64,000 bases of DNA from Hafnia alvei. GTDB taxonomy: Bacteria; Pseudomonadota; Gammaproteobacteria; Enterobacterales; Enterobacteriaceae. The translations under genes were made by a program, and so were the position numbers. Of this stretch, positions 7,166 through 20,000 are shown in pieces. Within the stretch, counting starts at the first letter, position 1. Each line of letters starts with the position of its first letter. The notes beneath the pieces were generated by a model. The model was not told where the DNA came from, did not search any database, and saw only the letters and a list, made by a program, of their open reading frames with translations. The stretch is from contig NZ_OZ061315.1 of assembly GCF_964063325.1 (NCBI RefSeq), positions 2,976,001-3,040,000 of the forward strand, read 5' to 3'.

Positions 7166-9307
7166 TTAGGCCACAACCGATGTCACGTTGCTATTACGCT
7201 GAGTCTGGCCGAGGATTTCATCTCGCGAACCGTCAGCAACCACTTTTCCGCCGTCCATCACAATAATTCGGTCAACCAGAGATAGCAGCGCCGGACGATG
7301 GGTCACCAGTATCAAGGTTCTTCCCGCCATCCAGCTTTGTAGCTGCCTTATCACATAGCTTTCGAGCTGTTCATCCATCGATGCCGTTGGCTCGTCCAAC
7401 AACACAACCTGTGGATTACGCACAATCATGCGGCTCAGCATCACCATTTGCCGCTGCCCACCGGACAAACCACGCCCGCCTTCGTTGATCATACGGTCGA
7501 GGCTAGCGGCATCTTTTTGCACCATGCTCAATGCACCGCTGATGCGCAGCGCTTGAATCAGCTCCTGATCCGTTGCATGCGGATGGCCTAACATCAGGTT
7601 TTGCCGCAGGGTGCCAAAAAATAGCCGTGAATCTTGCGAAAGCAGCCCAATCTGGCGCCGCACATCGACCGGATCGATATGCGCCATATCCACGCCGTCG
7701 ATAATCAGCTTGCCCTTACTGGCTTCGGCTTGCCCTGACAGCAGCTTCAGCAAGGTTGATTTACCGGCCCCCACCTTGCCAATCAGCGCCACCCGTTCGC
7801 CCGGCTTAATTTCCAGCTCAGGGATATACAGCGCCTGCTCACCCTTTTCGATGTCATAGCTATATTGCAGATTGTCGAGCTGATAATGTCCTGCCAGCGC
7901 CGGACAGTGCGCCATCTTGTGCTCGGGATCGCGATCGAGCGGCTTCTTCAGCAGGTCGTTCAACCCCGTCATCGCGCTCTTGGCATGTTGCCAACGTGAA
8001 AACACCATAGTGAGCTGCATTAAAGGCGCAATCGTGCGCGACGACAGCAGGCTACAGGCCACCATGGTACCGGTCGTAATATCGCCCGCTAGGACCAGAT
8101 ACGTTCCCAGCACCAACATACCGGCATAGGTCACTTGCTGCACGGTAGAAGCCCACCCGCTCAGACGAGCGCCCCATACGCGCTGCTTCATCCCTATGGC
8201 CGCGCTCACATGATGCGTTTGCTCCCATTGACGCTGGAAATAGGGTTCTGCCTGTAGCGCCTTAATATCCTCAACGCCTTCAATCGACTCCACCAGTACC
8301 GCATTACGAATCGCGCTTTCACGCATGCCTTCTTTGGCAAGCTTCGCCAGCGGCCACTGGATCAGAATGCCGGGGATCACAATCAGCGGAATGGCTATCA
8401 GCGGGATCGCCACCAGCGGCCCACCGACCATCGCCATAATCACCAAGAACAGCAGCACAAACGGCATGTCCATGGCCGCCCCTACCGTGGTGGAGGTCAG
8501 CAGTTCACGCACCTGATCGATTTCACGCAGTTGAGAAATAAAAGAGCCGGTCGATTTTGGCCGCGCATCGTTTTTAATCGCCAGCGCACGGGCAAAGAAC
8601 ATCGACGACACTTTTAGGTCGATGTGCTTGCCCATCAAATCGGAGATATGCGTCCGCGAGAGGCGGATGAAATACTCTAAAAATGCCGCAAACAAAACGC
8701 CCACAAACAGCACCCACAGCGTAGGATATGACTGCGCAGGGATCACGCGGTCATACACTTGCATGGAAAACAAAATTCCCGCCAGTGCCAACACGTTGCC
8801 CAGCACCGACGCCATAGAGATTTCTGAAAGCTTGCGGCCTGCATGTTTAAAGTGATGCCAAAACCAATGCTGCTGATAGGGCTGCACAAAATCATCAATG
8901 CGTGAATCGTGCCCGCGCGCGGCGATGCCAAGCAGCACCACGTCTGGCTGAATGCGCCCTAGCAGAGCATCAAGCTCTTCCTCTCTCACCATGTCGCCGC
9001 AGTCGCTTAGCCAGTAGCTGACGTGCTTTTCAGCATCGAGGTTTTCCAAGATCAGCACCGAACCATCTTCTAGCTGCGCCATCACCGGCATCACTTCGTT
9101 GCGCCAGCTCACGCTGTTTTTCGGTCGAATGGTTATCTGTAAACCCAGTAACGCCCCTATCCGCTCTAAGCGGCGTTGTAACGGAAGATTTTCAAACCAG
9201 CGCATTTGCTGCTGTAGCGCCGGAATATCACAGGGAAGTCCAAAGCGCCCTGCGGCGCGCACCATCGCTAAAATCCACTTATCGGCGCCTGAATGTTGAT
9301 CTGCCAT
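7166..9307 (-). CDS. type I secretion ABC transporter (LapB/BapC-like)
   Basis: This protein of about 713 residues is a fused permease-ATPase that drives export of the adhesin in one step. The N-terminal ~140 residues resemble a C39 peptidase fold but lack the catalytic cysteine motif, so this is a non-cleaving C39-like domain that docks the substrate. The membrane domain runs from about residue 160 to 440 (for example ISMASVLGNVLALAGILF and MPFVLLFLVIMAMVGG). The nucleotide-binding domain has Walker A GKVGAGKST, signature LSGGQRQ, Walker B VVLLDEPT and the H-loop THR. An ATG at 9307 directly follows an in-frame GTG at 9310; GAGG lies shortly upstream. It is flanked by the channel and adaptor genes on the same strand. 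Confidence 0.93.
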   Translation of the reverse strand: MADQHSGADKWILAMVRAAGRFGLPCDIPALQQQMRWFENLPLQRRLERIGALLGLQITIRPKNSVSWRNEVMPVMAQLEDGSVLILENLDAEKHVSYWLSDCGDMVREEELDALLGRIQPDVVLLGIAARGHDSRIDDFVQPYQQHWFWHHFKHAGRKLSEISMASVLGNVLALAGILFSMQVYDRVIPAQSYPTLWVLFVGVLFAAFLEYFIRLSRTHISDLMGKHIDLKVSSMFFARALAIKNDARPKSTGSFISQLREIDQVRELLTSTTVGAAMDMPFVLLFLVIMAMVGGPLVAIPLIAIPLIVIPGILIQWPLAKLAKEGMRESAIRNAVLVESIEGVEDIKALQAEPYFQRQWEQTHHVSAAIGMKQRVWGARLSGWASTVQQVTYAGMLVLGTYLVLAGDITTGTMVACSLLSSRTIAPLMQLTMVFSRWQHAKSAMTGLNDLLKKPLDRDPEHKMAHCPALAGHYQLDNLQYSYDIEKGEQALYIPELEIKPGERVALIGKVGAGKSTLLKLLSGQAEASKGKLIIDGVDMAHIDPVDVRRQIGLLSQDSRLFFGTLRQNLMLGHPHATDQELIQALRISGALSMVQKDAASLDRMINEGGRGLSGGQRQMVMLSRMIVRNPQVVLLDEPTASMDEQLESYVIRQLQSWMAGRTLILVTHRPALLSLVDRIIVMDGGKVVADGSRDEILGQTQRNSNVTSVVA

Positions 9308-9337
9308 CACATACCTCTTCTGGATTTAACGCGCTTG

Positions 9338-10702
9338 TTATAATGCAGGCAGAGTGTCGCCCGTGACCTTTGGCCGAGAAATATTCAGCATATCTAATAA
9401 GTTATCGACTGCACCCGCATAGCGAACCGCCGCATCCCAAACGTCATAACGAGCCACAATCGCCGCGCTATCGGCCTGCAATACGTCTTGCTCGACGCTG
9501 AGCAGATCGTTCAGGCTACGTTTGCTGAGCTTGTATTCATCCTGATACACGCTGCGCGTATGTTCAGCCGAGCTAAACTGGTCTTCACCCGCTTCCTGAC
9601 GCTGTTGTGCGCCAATCAAATCAGCATAGGCCACCGACGCCTTTTGGTTGATATCCAGCTTGCTGGCCTCAACCTCTGCCAGTGCCGCTTGGCGATCGCC
9701 TTCAGCCGCATCTACCTTGGCGCTGGTCGCTCCCCCTTGATAAATCGGTGCTTGCACCACCAACTGCACCCGATCGTCCCAATAAGAGCTGTCGCTATTT
9801 TCATAACGGGTTCGCCCTGCCTGTACAGAAATCGTCGGCCAATGCTGCGCTTCCGCCTGCCGCACGCGCTGCTCAGCGGCCAATTGCTTAGCCTGAGCGC
9901 TACGCACCGCGCTGTTCTGTTCATAAGGAAGGTCTTTGATGGTGATCTTTTGATCGAGCAGGTCTTTGGGAAGGTCAGGAAGGTTTTCTGATACCACGCC
10001 GGTCAGCACCGTCAGGTTAGCCTGAGCGGAACGTTCTTGCGCACGGTATTGTTCATAGGTGGCGTTCATGCCCGCGATGCGGGTTTCCGCTTGTAAAACG
10101 TCAGACTGAGAGCTAAGTCCGGCATCTGCGCGCAGCTTCGACATCTCTCTCACCGATTCAAGCGAGGCCAAATTGCGCTTGGCCGCCGCCATCAGCTCCT
10201 GATAGCGTTTTACCTGCAAATACGCCTGAACCGTTTGTTGCCCCACGTTATTGAGTACCGTATAGAGCTGATAATCATAGGCCGCGCCCAGATTTTGTTG
10301 TTCATCAATACTGCCGCTGGTTTTGCCAAAATCATACAGCAGCTGATTTAACGTCACGCCCGTAGACGCATTGCTATTGAGTGAACCAGAGGAGTCTGTT
10401 TGATGCGAGCGCCCCGCCGCACTTTGCAGCGATACCTGAGGATACCAGGCACTTTTTGCCACGGTGAGGTTCGCTTCGCCTACGTGGATCTGTGCCGATG
10501 CCTGAGCAATTTGCGGATGGCGGCCAAATGCTCGCAGGATAGCTTCTTTAATCGTGAGCTCATCTTGCGCCTGTTCAGACGGCGCGGATTGCCACTGGTA
10601 GTTCGTTGTGGTGGTTTTAGCCCATACCGGTAACGCAGCGAAACAGCCCAAACCACAACACACCCAGACCGTTACCGGCCATTGTTTTATGCGCTTTATC
10701 AT
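9338..10702 (-). CDS. TolC-family outer membrane channel of the adhesin exporter
   Basis: This 454-residue outer membrane efflux protein has a signal peptide (TVWVCCGLGCFAALPVWA, cleavage near residue 29). Two repeats follow, each combining a long helical hairpin with outer-membrane strands, as expected for TolC/LapE proteins: LTIKEAILRAFGRHPQIAQASAQI opens the first, and YEQNSAVRSAQAKQLAAEQRVRQ the second. It would form the trimeric channel through which the giant adhesin leaves the cell. GGTGGGG precedes the start. It lies 30 bases before the ABC gene in the same operon. The gap between it and the adhesin stop (10703-11061) holds a hairpin element that could weaken read-through and lower exporter expression relative to the adhesin. 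Confidence 0.92.
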   Translation of the reverse strand: MIKRIKQWPVTVWVCCGLGCFAALPVWAKTTTTNYQWQSAPSEQAQDELTIKEAILRAFGRHPQIAQASAQIHVGEANLTVAKSAWYPQVSLQSAAGRSHQTDSSGSLNSNASTGVTLNQLLYDFGKTSGSIDEQQNLGAAYDYQLYTVLNNVGQQTVQAYLQVKRYQELMAAAKRNLASLESVREMSKLRADAGLSSQSDVLQAETRIAGMNATYEQYRAQERSAQANLTVLTGVVSENLPDLPKDLLDQKITIKDLPYEQNSAVRSAQAKQLAAEQRVRQAEAQHWPTISVQAGRTRYENSDSSYWDDRVQLVVQAPIYQGGATSAKVDAAEGDRQAALAEVEASKLDINQKASVAYADLIGAQQRQEAGEDQFSSAEHTRSVYQDEYKLSKRSLNDLLSVEQDVLQADSAAIVARYDVWDAAVRYAGAVDNLLDMLNISRPKVTGDTLPAL

Positions 10703-10814
10703 GTTGCCCCACCTTTACATCGTGATGATGGCTTATCGGTTTTATGTGTTAGAGCTCATCCTGCTCTGTGTTCTCTTTTCTAAAACAAGGAAAGAGAAAA
10801 TCTTTATTGCACTC

Positions 10815-11032
10815 ACTTACTGTGTAAAATTCCGCCCGCCTCTCCGCTCCGCATTTTCATGTTGCTCCGCGTAGGCGTTCGGGGTAGGGACGCCAGCGCG
10901 CGTCCCTAACAACCGCGCGCTTTTATCCGTGATGGCATTTCCGCATCGGGTCGGCATGCGCCATCCTTGGCGCCTCCTCCCCTCACGCCAACACCCCGTT
11001 GGCGTGGCTCGAACAACCAAGACTTAAACTAA
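10815..11032. repeat. modular hairpin element, copy 2 (half element)
   Basis: This lies between the adhesin stop and the channel gene; no ORF here is convincing. It starts with TGTGTAAAATTCCGCCCGCC, the same end as the 38-base unit at 40784. It has a stem TAGGGACGC/GCGTCCCTA (10885-10908), the shared box CGCGCGCTTTTATCCG (10914-10929), a GCGCCA-TCC-TTGGCGC hairpin and a second stem CACGCCAAC/GTTGGCGTG (10984-11006). It ends with CAAGACTTAAA. The stems differ in sequence from those of the other copies but are equally complementary. It is transcribed across if the adhesin and exporter genes form one operon. Confidence 0.75.
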
Positions 11033-11061
11033 ACACCAGACGAAAACAGAATGCTTCGTCA

Positions 11062-14000
11062 CTACATCAAGTTCACATGCAGACCTTGTTGAATCAGCAC
11101 GTCTCCCAACGTGCTGCTGCCGGTTGAGGAGTTGTGGTAAACGTCGTAGGTCACGCCGTTTACTTCACGTTGCCCGCTGACATCCCAGATATCGCCCTGT
11201 CCATGCACCAGATTGACCCGATCGCCGATGCTCCCTTTGATCAACAAGTCATCCTGAGGTTTATCCGTGACGTTCAGTGCTTCCTTGAGATCCAAGGTGA
11301 TAGAGTTATTACCCGTCTTGCCCAGATCGAAAATCTCAATGTGTTCGACTTTCAGCCCCAGCGAGGTGAGATCCAGGTTGAGATTGCTACCGTCCAACAC
11401 CAGCGTATCGGTGCCCGCTCCGCCATCGATGTGGGTAAAGCCCAAATCGCTAACGTGAACCTTATCGCCGCCTGCGCTACCGGTGACTGAGCCGCCGCTG
11501 CTATGCGTGCCGTCGGCCAAATCAATAGTAACGCCGCCGATGGTGAAGGTACCGGAAGTGGATGTGGCCGCCGAATCATCAAGGCTGGTCGCAGAGTGAC
11601 TCTGTGACAGATGATCCTGTGAGTCAGACTGGCTGGCCGCGACATCATCGAGACTCATGGCCATCATCATTGCCGGTGCTGGCGCAGAGGTTGGCGTGAT
11701 ATCAATAATGTGACCATCCAGACCGACGTTAACGACCACGCCGTTGCCCGCTGAGTCGTGTGCGCTGAGGTTCACCACCTTGTTGAGCAGGAGAAGCTGC
11801 AGCAGGTTTAGGGTTAAGTTTAGTGAAGCAGACCAGTTGCCGTTGCCATCCACCGTGGTGTTAGCAGAAAGCGTATCGTTGAGCAGCGAAACATGCACCG
11901 CGGCGCCATTCTGCAGATTCTGGGAGGTTCCTGTGATCACCAGTAGTTTGCCGCCAAACAACAGGTCGGTTAACGGTGGCAGAGTCACAATGTTGAGTCC
12001 CAGCAGCGGTTGAGCTAGCTTGACCCCCACATCAACGCCGGTGCTGTTGGTGTTGCCTACCACGTCGGTGACTTTCACGCCGATGTGCAATGGACCATCG
12101 GTCAGCAATTTCAGCTGGGTTGAGGTTAGATTGAGCGACCACGTGCCGTTCGCATTCACCGTGGCCTGATAGTCTATGGTACCGACTGTCACCACCACTT
12201 TGGCACCCGGCAACGCGCTCGTTACCGTACCGGTAAGCAGCTGTGAAACGCCGGACTCGGCGATATTCAAAATACCGTCACCGAATATGCCGCTCGTAAT
12301 GCCCACGGTTGGCTGGTGGGTGATCACGTTGAGTGAACCACCCGCACTGACCGTATTGCCGATCGGGTTAGTCAACGACACGTTGACGCCTAAACTGCCA
12401 TCGCCCAACAGTGACAAATCGGTTTTCGGAACGTTAATGCTCCATGAACCGTCATTCCCTACCGTCGTTAGATAAGATTTACCGCCCAATGTTACGGTCA
12501 GCTGAGAGCCTTGCGCATTGGTACTGGTGCCGCTAATCACCTGTGCGCTGGCTAAATCAGTGATATTCAGGCCACCGTCGCCAAAAACGCTGCCGATAGT
12601 CAGCGTTGGCAGAGCATGCGTAACCACCGACAATATGCCGTTGGCGCTCGCAGGGTTACCCGCCGCATCCTTCGCCGTGACTCCAACCGTTAAGCTCCCA
12701 TCCAGCAGCGCTTTAAGATCCAATGGCGATATAGACAGGCTCCATGCCCCGCCGCTGCCCACCGGCACCGTGTAGGTTTTGCTGCCCAGCGTTAGCGTGA
12801 GCGAACCACCGGCCAAATTCGTGGTAGTACCGCTAATCAGCTGCGACGTCAGCAAATCACCGACGCTCAGCACAGAGTCACCAAACAGGCTACCCAACGT
12901 AATGGTCGGCAAGTTGTGAGTCAGCGTGGTCAGTATCGTCGGCAACGAGCTGGTGTTGCCCACCGCGTCGGTCACGCTCACGTTGATATTCAACGGTCCA
13001 TCAGGTAATCCGCTCAGCAATCCTGCCTTCAGCGTAGCGCTCCACGTTCCGTTCGGGTTGATCGTCGCCGTTAACGGCGTACCGTTAACCGTGATGTTCA
13101 CCGTACCAGAAGTCAGGTTTGTCACTTTGCCGCTGATGACTTGATCCACCAGCGATTCCGCTTTGTTGAGGAACCCGTCGCCGCTTAACAACGGATCGAG
13201 CGTGATGGTTGGTAGATTGGTTAGCCCCACTTTCACGCCGGCCGTGGTCGATGACGTATTGCCGCTTGGCGTGGTCACGGTGACCGTTGCCGTCAGGCTA
13301 CCATCGGGCAGTTGAGCGAGATTGGCAGGCGTTAACGCAATGCTGAATGTGCCATTGGCTAGCGTCACACCCGTAAAGGTTTTGCCACCGATCAGTACGT
13401 TCACCGTTGAACCCAGTGGCGCACCGGTCGCCGTACCGGTAATTAGCTGGTTAGTCGTCGCGTCTACCGCGTTTAACAAACCATCACCGAACAGGGAAAT
13501 GCCGCTGAGAACGGGTGGTGTTAGGTCAAGTTTAAGCCCAACGCTCTGGTCAACCGGGTTACCGGCAATATCATTGCCTTTCACCTCAACCGTGACGTTG
13601 CCACCAACCACACCCTCAAGAATGTCGAGGATTTGCGGCGTGACGGCAATGCTCCACTTGCCGTTGGCGCCAACTACCGCCGTCGCTACCTGAGAGCCGC
13701 CAATCAACACCTTCAGCGTTTGTCCTACCATGCCGCTGGTCGAGCCGCCGATCGTCAGACCGCCAGCCAGCGCTTCGGTTAATGACAGCACGCCGTCGCC
13801 AAACAGCGGATCCAGCACCACTGTTGGCAGGTTATGGGTAATCACGTTCAGGTTGGTGCTGCTGGTCACCACGTTGCCCGCTGGATCGGTGGCGATAATC
13901 ACCACTTTTACCGAGCCGTCTTGCAAGCCTGCCAAGACATTTTGCGGAATGGTGGCACTCCACGTGCCGTTGGCATTGACGGTTGTTTGGTAGGTGCCAA

Positions 14001-17000
14001 TCCCCAGCTGTACGGCAACCGTGGTACCGGTGACCATATTGCCAATTGTCCCTGTAACCACATTGTTTGCGGTACTTTCCAATTGGTTCAGGAAGCCATC
14101 ACCTATCGCAACCACGTTTTGAATCAGCGGTAGATCGGTCAGCGCCAAGTCCACATGCACCGGCGTATGCACAATATTGCCGTTGGCATCAGTCAGCACC
14201 AGATCGAAGTCCAAGGTTTTGCCGGTCGCGAGTAGCCAACGGCTTGGGTCGATATTGATACTCCATTTACCGTTGTTGCCCACGCTAACCGTGTATGTCT
14301 GCCCGAGGATCGTGGCCGACACGGTTGCACCGGTATAGTTGCCGCTCACGGTCCCCGTCAGGGTTTGCGTCAGCAGCGACTCCGCCAGGTTCAGCACGCC
14401 ATCGCCACCAATCAGCGTATTGAGCGTATCGCCAAGGCCCGGATTTAACGCCACGTTCAAGCCCACGTTGACTGGAACGCTCACGTTGCCCGCGCTGTCG
14501 GTGCTGGTAACGGTAATCACCTGCGGCCCATCGGTGAGGCCTTGCAGATCTACCTTAGCAACGTTTAACGACCATTTACCGTCGTTGTCGGTCAGTACGG
14601 TCACGCCAGCCAGCGTGCCCACTTTAATCGTGACGCTGCTGTTCGGCTCCGCCGAACCATTCAGCAAGATCCCCGCGCCGATATTGACAGTGTTGAGCAA
14701 ACTGTTAATTACGCCGCCAATGCTGAGCGGGTTAATGCTGACTAACGGGATCGTGGTATCAACCAGAATTGGACGGTCAACCTCAACGCTGTTGCCTGCT
14801 TTATCCGCCAGCGTCGCGACAATTATTGGGCTGCTCTGCCCAAGCGCGGCCATATCAGTAACTGGAATAATCACTGACCATTTGGCACCGCCTGCACCAT
14901 CGGTAACAACGGCGGCGCTGTAGGTTTTGTTGTTGAGCGTTATCTGTACGTTCTGGCCAATTTCCGTCACGCTCGCCGTACCGCTGAGCGTTTGCGGCAC
15001 CGCCGCCTCAGAGGCGTTCAGAATATTATTGCCCGCAAAAGCATCAATAGTCAGCGTTGGCGCGGTGAGATCGACCGTGACATCCAGATTTGCCGTCAGT
15101 AGCGGTAACCCCAATGTTACGTTCGCCGTAATGGTGTGGTCTCCCTCAGAGAACACAGAGCCGGGAGCCGTTATCTGCCACGACCCATCGACACCGATAA
15201 CTACCGGGATGCTGAAAGGAGGTGTGCCACTGATTGTCACCTGAAGCGTACTCAGAGGGCTTAGACCCGAAGAGTGACCGCTGACAGTCACCGTGCCTGA
15301 GGCGAGGTCGCTGCTTCCTAGCAGATTGTCCACGCTAATTGGGTCAATCGTCAGCACCGGCACCGCTGCCAGAGGGTTGACGACGTAGATGGTTGGCAGT
15401 GATTCCGCTGGGTTACCCGCCGCATCGGTGGCCGTAACGACCAGAGAACCGTTCGGGATATCCACCAAATCAGTAATTTTCAGCGTATAGCTCCATGAGC
15501 CGTCGCCGTTTACCGTAGTCGTAAATGGTTTTCCACCAATGTTGACCGTGATGGACTGCCCTACTGATAGCCCGGTTGAACCGCCGGAAATAGTCTGCGA
15601 AGCATGCAGGTCGGCATAGTCGATCACGCCGTCGGTAATAAAGTTAGTATTCACCGTAATCGTCGGCGGCGTCAGCGCAATCAGCGCCTGCCCGGTCGAG
15701 GAGTTAGTGTTTAACCCTACGTCGGTTACGGTCACCTTAATATCTTGCAGGCCGCTGCCCAGATTTATCGCCGTCATATCCCCCGGCTGTAAATCTAGGG
15801 TCCATGACGTACCGCCCGGATTTATCGTGGCGGTAAAGTCGTGGTTGTTGATGGTGACGGTGACAACCGAACCGGCAACCGTTGAATTATTCAACGTTAA
15901 CGAGCCATGCAGCGTTTGCGTAATTCCGCTCTCGCTGATGCTCAGTGCACCGTCGCCAAACGGCGTATCCAACGTTACGCTTGGCGGCGTCAGATAAGCG
16001 GTAAACGTCGGCGCTGGCGTGATGGTGGTTGAGTTACCCGCTGCGTCTTGCGCGGTCAGCGTAATTTGGTGGTCACCGTTGCCGATACCCAATAGGGCTT
16101 TCGGCGGCAACGTAATCGTCCAGTTACCGCTAGCATCGACCACGCCGGTATAGATGGTGCCGCCGATATCAATGCTCAACTTAACCTGTTGGTTTAGGCC
16201 ACTAGAACCCGTTGTTCCCTTCAGAGTCAGCGTGTCATTAGCCTCACCGATATTCAGAAGACCATCGTTAAACAACGTGCCAATAGTTGGGTTAGGAGGC
16301 GTTAAGCTGGCGATGTAGCTGCCATCTATCGAGCCAACGTTGCCTGCATGATCGGTCACCTCAACGTGAATCAGCTTAGAACCATTGCCTACGGTAACTA
16401 ACACGTTTGATGGCACCGACAGCGTCCACTTGCCATCATCCGTCACCAGAGCATCCAGAATTTGCCCACCCACGGTGACTTTAACAATCTGCCCGGCGCC
16501 GGTAATACCCGTGCTCCCCGTCAGAGTTTGCGACGTACCCGCTTCGGCAATACTCAGCAGGCCATCACCAAACGGCAGGTTAATGGTTGGCAGCGGCACC
16601 ACGTGAGTCAGAACCTCGGCGGTTTGCGTCGGTGAGGTCACCACGTTACCCGCCGCGTCTTTCACGGTCACCGACAGTGACCAAGTACCATCTGGCAGCC
16701 CCTGTAGGGTGCCAACGTCTAGCGGCAGCGTCCAACTGCCGTTAGGATTCACAATAGCGTTTACCGGCGTACCGTTGATGTTCACGATAACGCTCACGCC
16801 CACGTTGGTGGTTAATCCTGACAAACCATGCAGGGAGGTCGCCGTTTGTGAATCCACAAAGTTCAAAATGCCGTCGCCGAACGGCGTATCTAAGGTTGGG
16901 ATCGGCAGCGTCACTTTAGCGGTAAAGTTTGCGGAGCTGCTGGTTTCAGTATTTCCTGCGCGATCCGTTAGCGTCACGCTCAGGGTATGAGAGGTATCGC

Positions 17001-20000
17001 TCAGCGCACCGAGCACGTTAGACGGCAGCTGCACCGTCCAATTACCGTTCGCGTCCACGGCGCCCACGTATTTGTTGCCATCCAACGTGATGTACACCGT
17101 TTGCCCGGCACCCAGCAGACCTGAATTACCGGTCAGCGTTTGCCCCAGCAGCGCTTCAGCATTGTTCAGCACATTGTCACCAAACAGCGGCAGCGTCAGC
17201 GTCGCCGTCGGTTCAAGGTGCGTTAAGACATCCAACTGCCCCGTCGCGCTGCCAACGTTGCCGTAGATATCGGTGGCCGTGACGTTGATCGCCGCTTTAC
17301 CATCCAGCAAGGTATCGAGCAGGTGACCAGAGACCGGAATCGACCAGATACCGTTGAGTCCCACGCTGCCGATAATCTGCACGCTGTTAACACCACTGCC
17401 GATAGTGATAGTGATCTGCGTACCTTGCAGCAAGTGCGTCGAGGTGCCGGTTAGCACGCCGCCCGCCGCCGATTCCGCAATGCTCAGAATGCCATCAACA
17501 AACGGCGTATCTAGCGTGAGGGTCGGCAGTAGATGTGTGCCAACGTTCAAAGACAGATCTTTGCTGGTGGTGTTGCCTGCGCTATCGGTTGCCGTCACCG
17601 TGATGGTATTGGTGCCATCCGGTAGCGCCTGGAGATCGCCGGCTGAAACCGTCAGTTTCCAGATGCCGTTACCGTCAGCGGTTACCTGCACCGTTTTATT
17701 GTTAATAGTGACGCTGACCGTTTGGCCCGCGTCGGTTTTGCCACTTAATATCTGCGAAACCAACGCTTCAGCGTAGTTCAGCACGTTATCCGTGACGAAC
17801 AGATCGATGCTCAGTAATGGTGCCTGGGTGTCTACCTGTACAGCGTGGGTATCGCTGGCTGGGTTTTTCGCCACGTCGTTCACATTGGCAACGATGTTTT
17901 GCGATCCCTGATCCAGTTTTTGTACGTCAGCAGCAGGAACCGTGACGCTCCACAGCCCGTTGGCGTCTACGCTGCCGGTATAGGTTTTGCCACCCAAGGT
18001 AACGGTGACCGTTTGTCCATTAGTGACATGCGTTGTGGTACCGGTAATTTGCAGGTCGCTTTGCGCTTCTTTGGCGTTAATCACGTTATCACCGGCTACG
18101 GTATTCACGTGAATCGTCGGCAAATCAGCAGGTTGCGCAATAACGGTCACATTGTGAGAATCCGTTGCGGGGTTACCGCTGGTATCGCTCACCGATACGT
18201 TGATGCCATCAATGCCGTCAGGCAGCTGTTTAACATCAGCGATAGGGACGTTATAGCTCCAGCTACCGTCCGCATTCACCGTGGTAGTGTAGGTTTTTCC
18301 GTTGAGCGTAATCGTGACGATTTGGTTCGCTTCAACGTTGGTTGACGTACCCGAAATCGTCAGCGGAGCGTTAATCTCGGTGGCGTTGATATAGTCATCG
18401 CCAGAAACAGTGCCAATGTGAATGGTGGGCTGGTTCGCCGCCGAGGCATCCAATTTAACCACTTGGTTGATGCTGCCGGTATTGCCTGCGGCATCGGTGA
18501 GTGAGGCGTTGAACAAGATATTGCCATCGCTCACGCCGTTAAGCGCCCCGGCAGGGAGCGTGAGGCTCCAAGTACCGTCTGGATTAACATTGGCGGTGTA
18601 GGTCGCGCCGTTGACTACCACTTTGACAACCACGGTCTGGCCGCTGTCGCCAACCGGCGCGGTGCCTGAAATCACAATCGGGCTGTGCGATTCTGCGGCG
18701 TTAATTACGTTGTCGCCGGTGATCGGATCAATAGTCAGCACCGGCAATGTTTTATCGATCTGGGCGCTGCCGCTGATGTTATTGCTGTTACCCACCGCGT
18801 CGGTTGCCGTCACGGTAATCGTCTGTGGGCCATCTTTCAGATTGGTGAAATCACCGCTTGGAATATTCACCGTCCAGTTGCCCTGAGCGTCAACCGTGGC
18901 GGTATAGTTTTTACCGCCAAAGTTAACCGTTACCTGCTGGCCTGCGCCCGCTACGCCCGTTGTTCCACTCAGCTGTTGGTTACTGCCAGCCTCTGCGGCA
19001 TTCAAATAACCATCGCCAAACGGCGCATTTAGGGTTGGATGCGGAGCAGTATGGGTAATAATTTCAAAGTTCTGACTGGAGGTGACAGGGTTCCCGGCGT
19101 TATCTAATCCAGAGACCGTCAGCGTGGCGGTACCATCAGGGATCGCCTTGGCGGCAGCGGCAGGCACGGTTACGCTCCACACGCCACCGGCCTGAATGGT
19201 GGTGTTATAGGTGACCCCGTTGAGGGTAACTTCTATTTTCCCACCAACCGGAATATTAACGGAGGTTCCGTTAACCACCAGCCCTGAAGCCACTTCGGCT
19301 GAGTTAACCAGGTTGTCGCCGGTGAGCGGCGATACGGTTAAGGCGCTAGCGGTGGTATTAACCGTGAAATCATGGCTGGCCTGCGCACTGTTGCCGCTCA
19401 CATCGCTGACTTTAACATCGAGCGTATAGCTACCGTTGTTTAAACCGCTTAATGCACCCGCCGGAATATTGACCGACCAACTCCCATCAGCCTTGACCGT
19501 GCCGGTATAGCTGCTACCGCCAATGGTCACCGTCACCACCTGACCCGCTTCCACGTACATGGCTTTACCGGTGACCGTTTGCAGATTCTGTCGTTCAGTG
19601 CCATCCAGCACGTCATTGCCTGCAAACACGTTAACGCTGAGCAGCGGCGCAAATTTTGGATCGGAGTCAACCAAAATAGTTTCTTGTAGGCTCGCTCCGT
19701 TACCGGCTTTATCTGTCACGCTCACGCTGATGGTGGTATCACCATTGCTCAGCGCTTTTAAATCAGTGGAAGGAATCGAGGTTGTCCAGTTACCACTTGC
19801 GTCTACCGTAGCGGTATAGGTTTTGCCATTCAGAACAATGGTCACTTTTTGGCCCGCTTCGGCCCCAACCGCGGTGCCAGACAGCGTTTGTGCCTGCGTG
19901 GCTTCCTGAATGTTCAGGCGATTATCGCCAGCAAAATTGTTAATGGTAATCACCGGCGCAACGGTATCGACCGATGCGGTGAGCGAGCCTCCAATCTGGT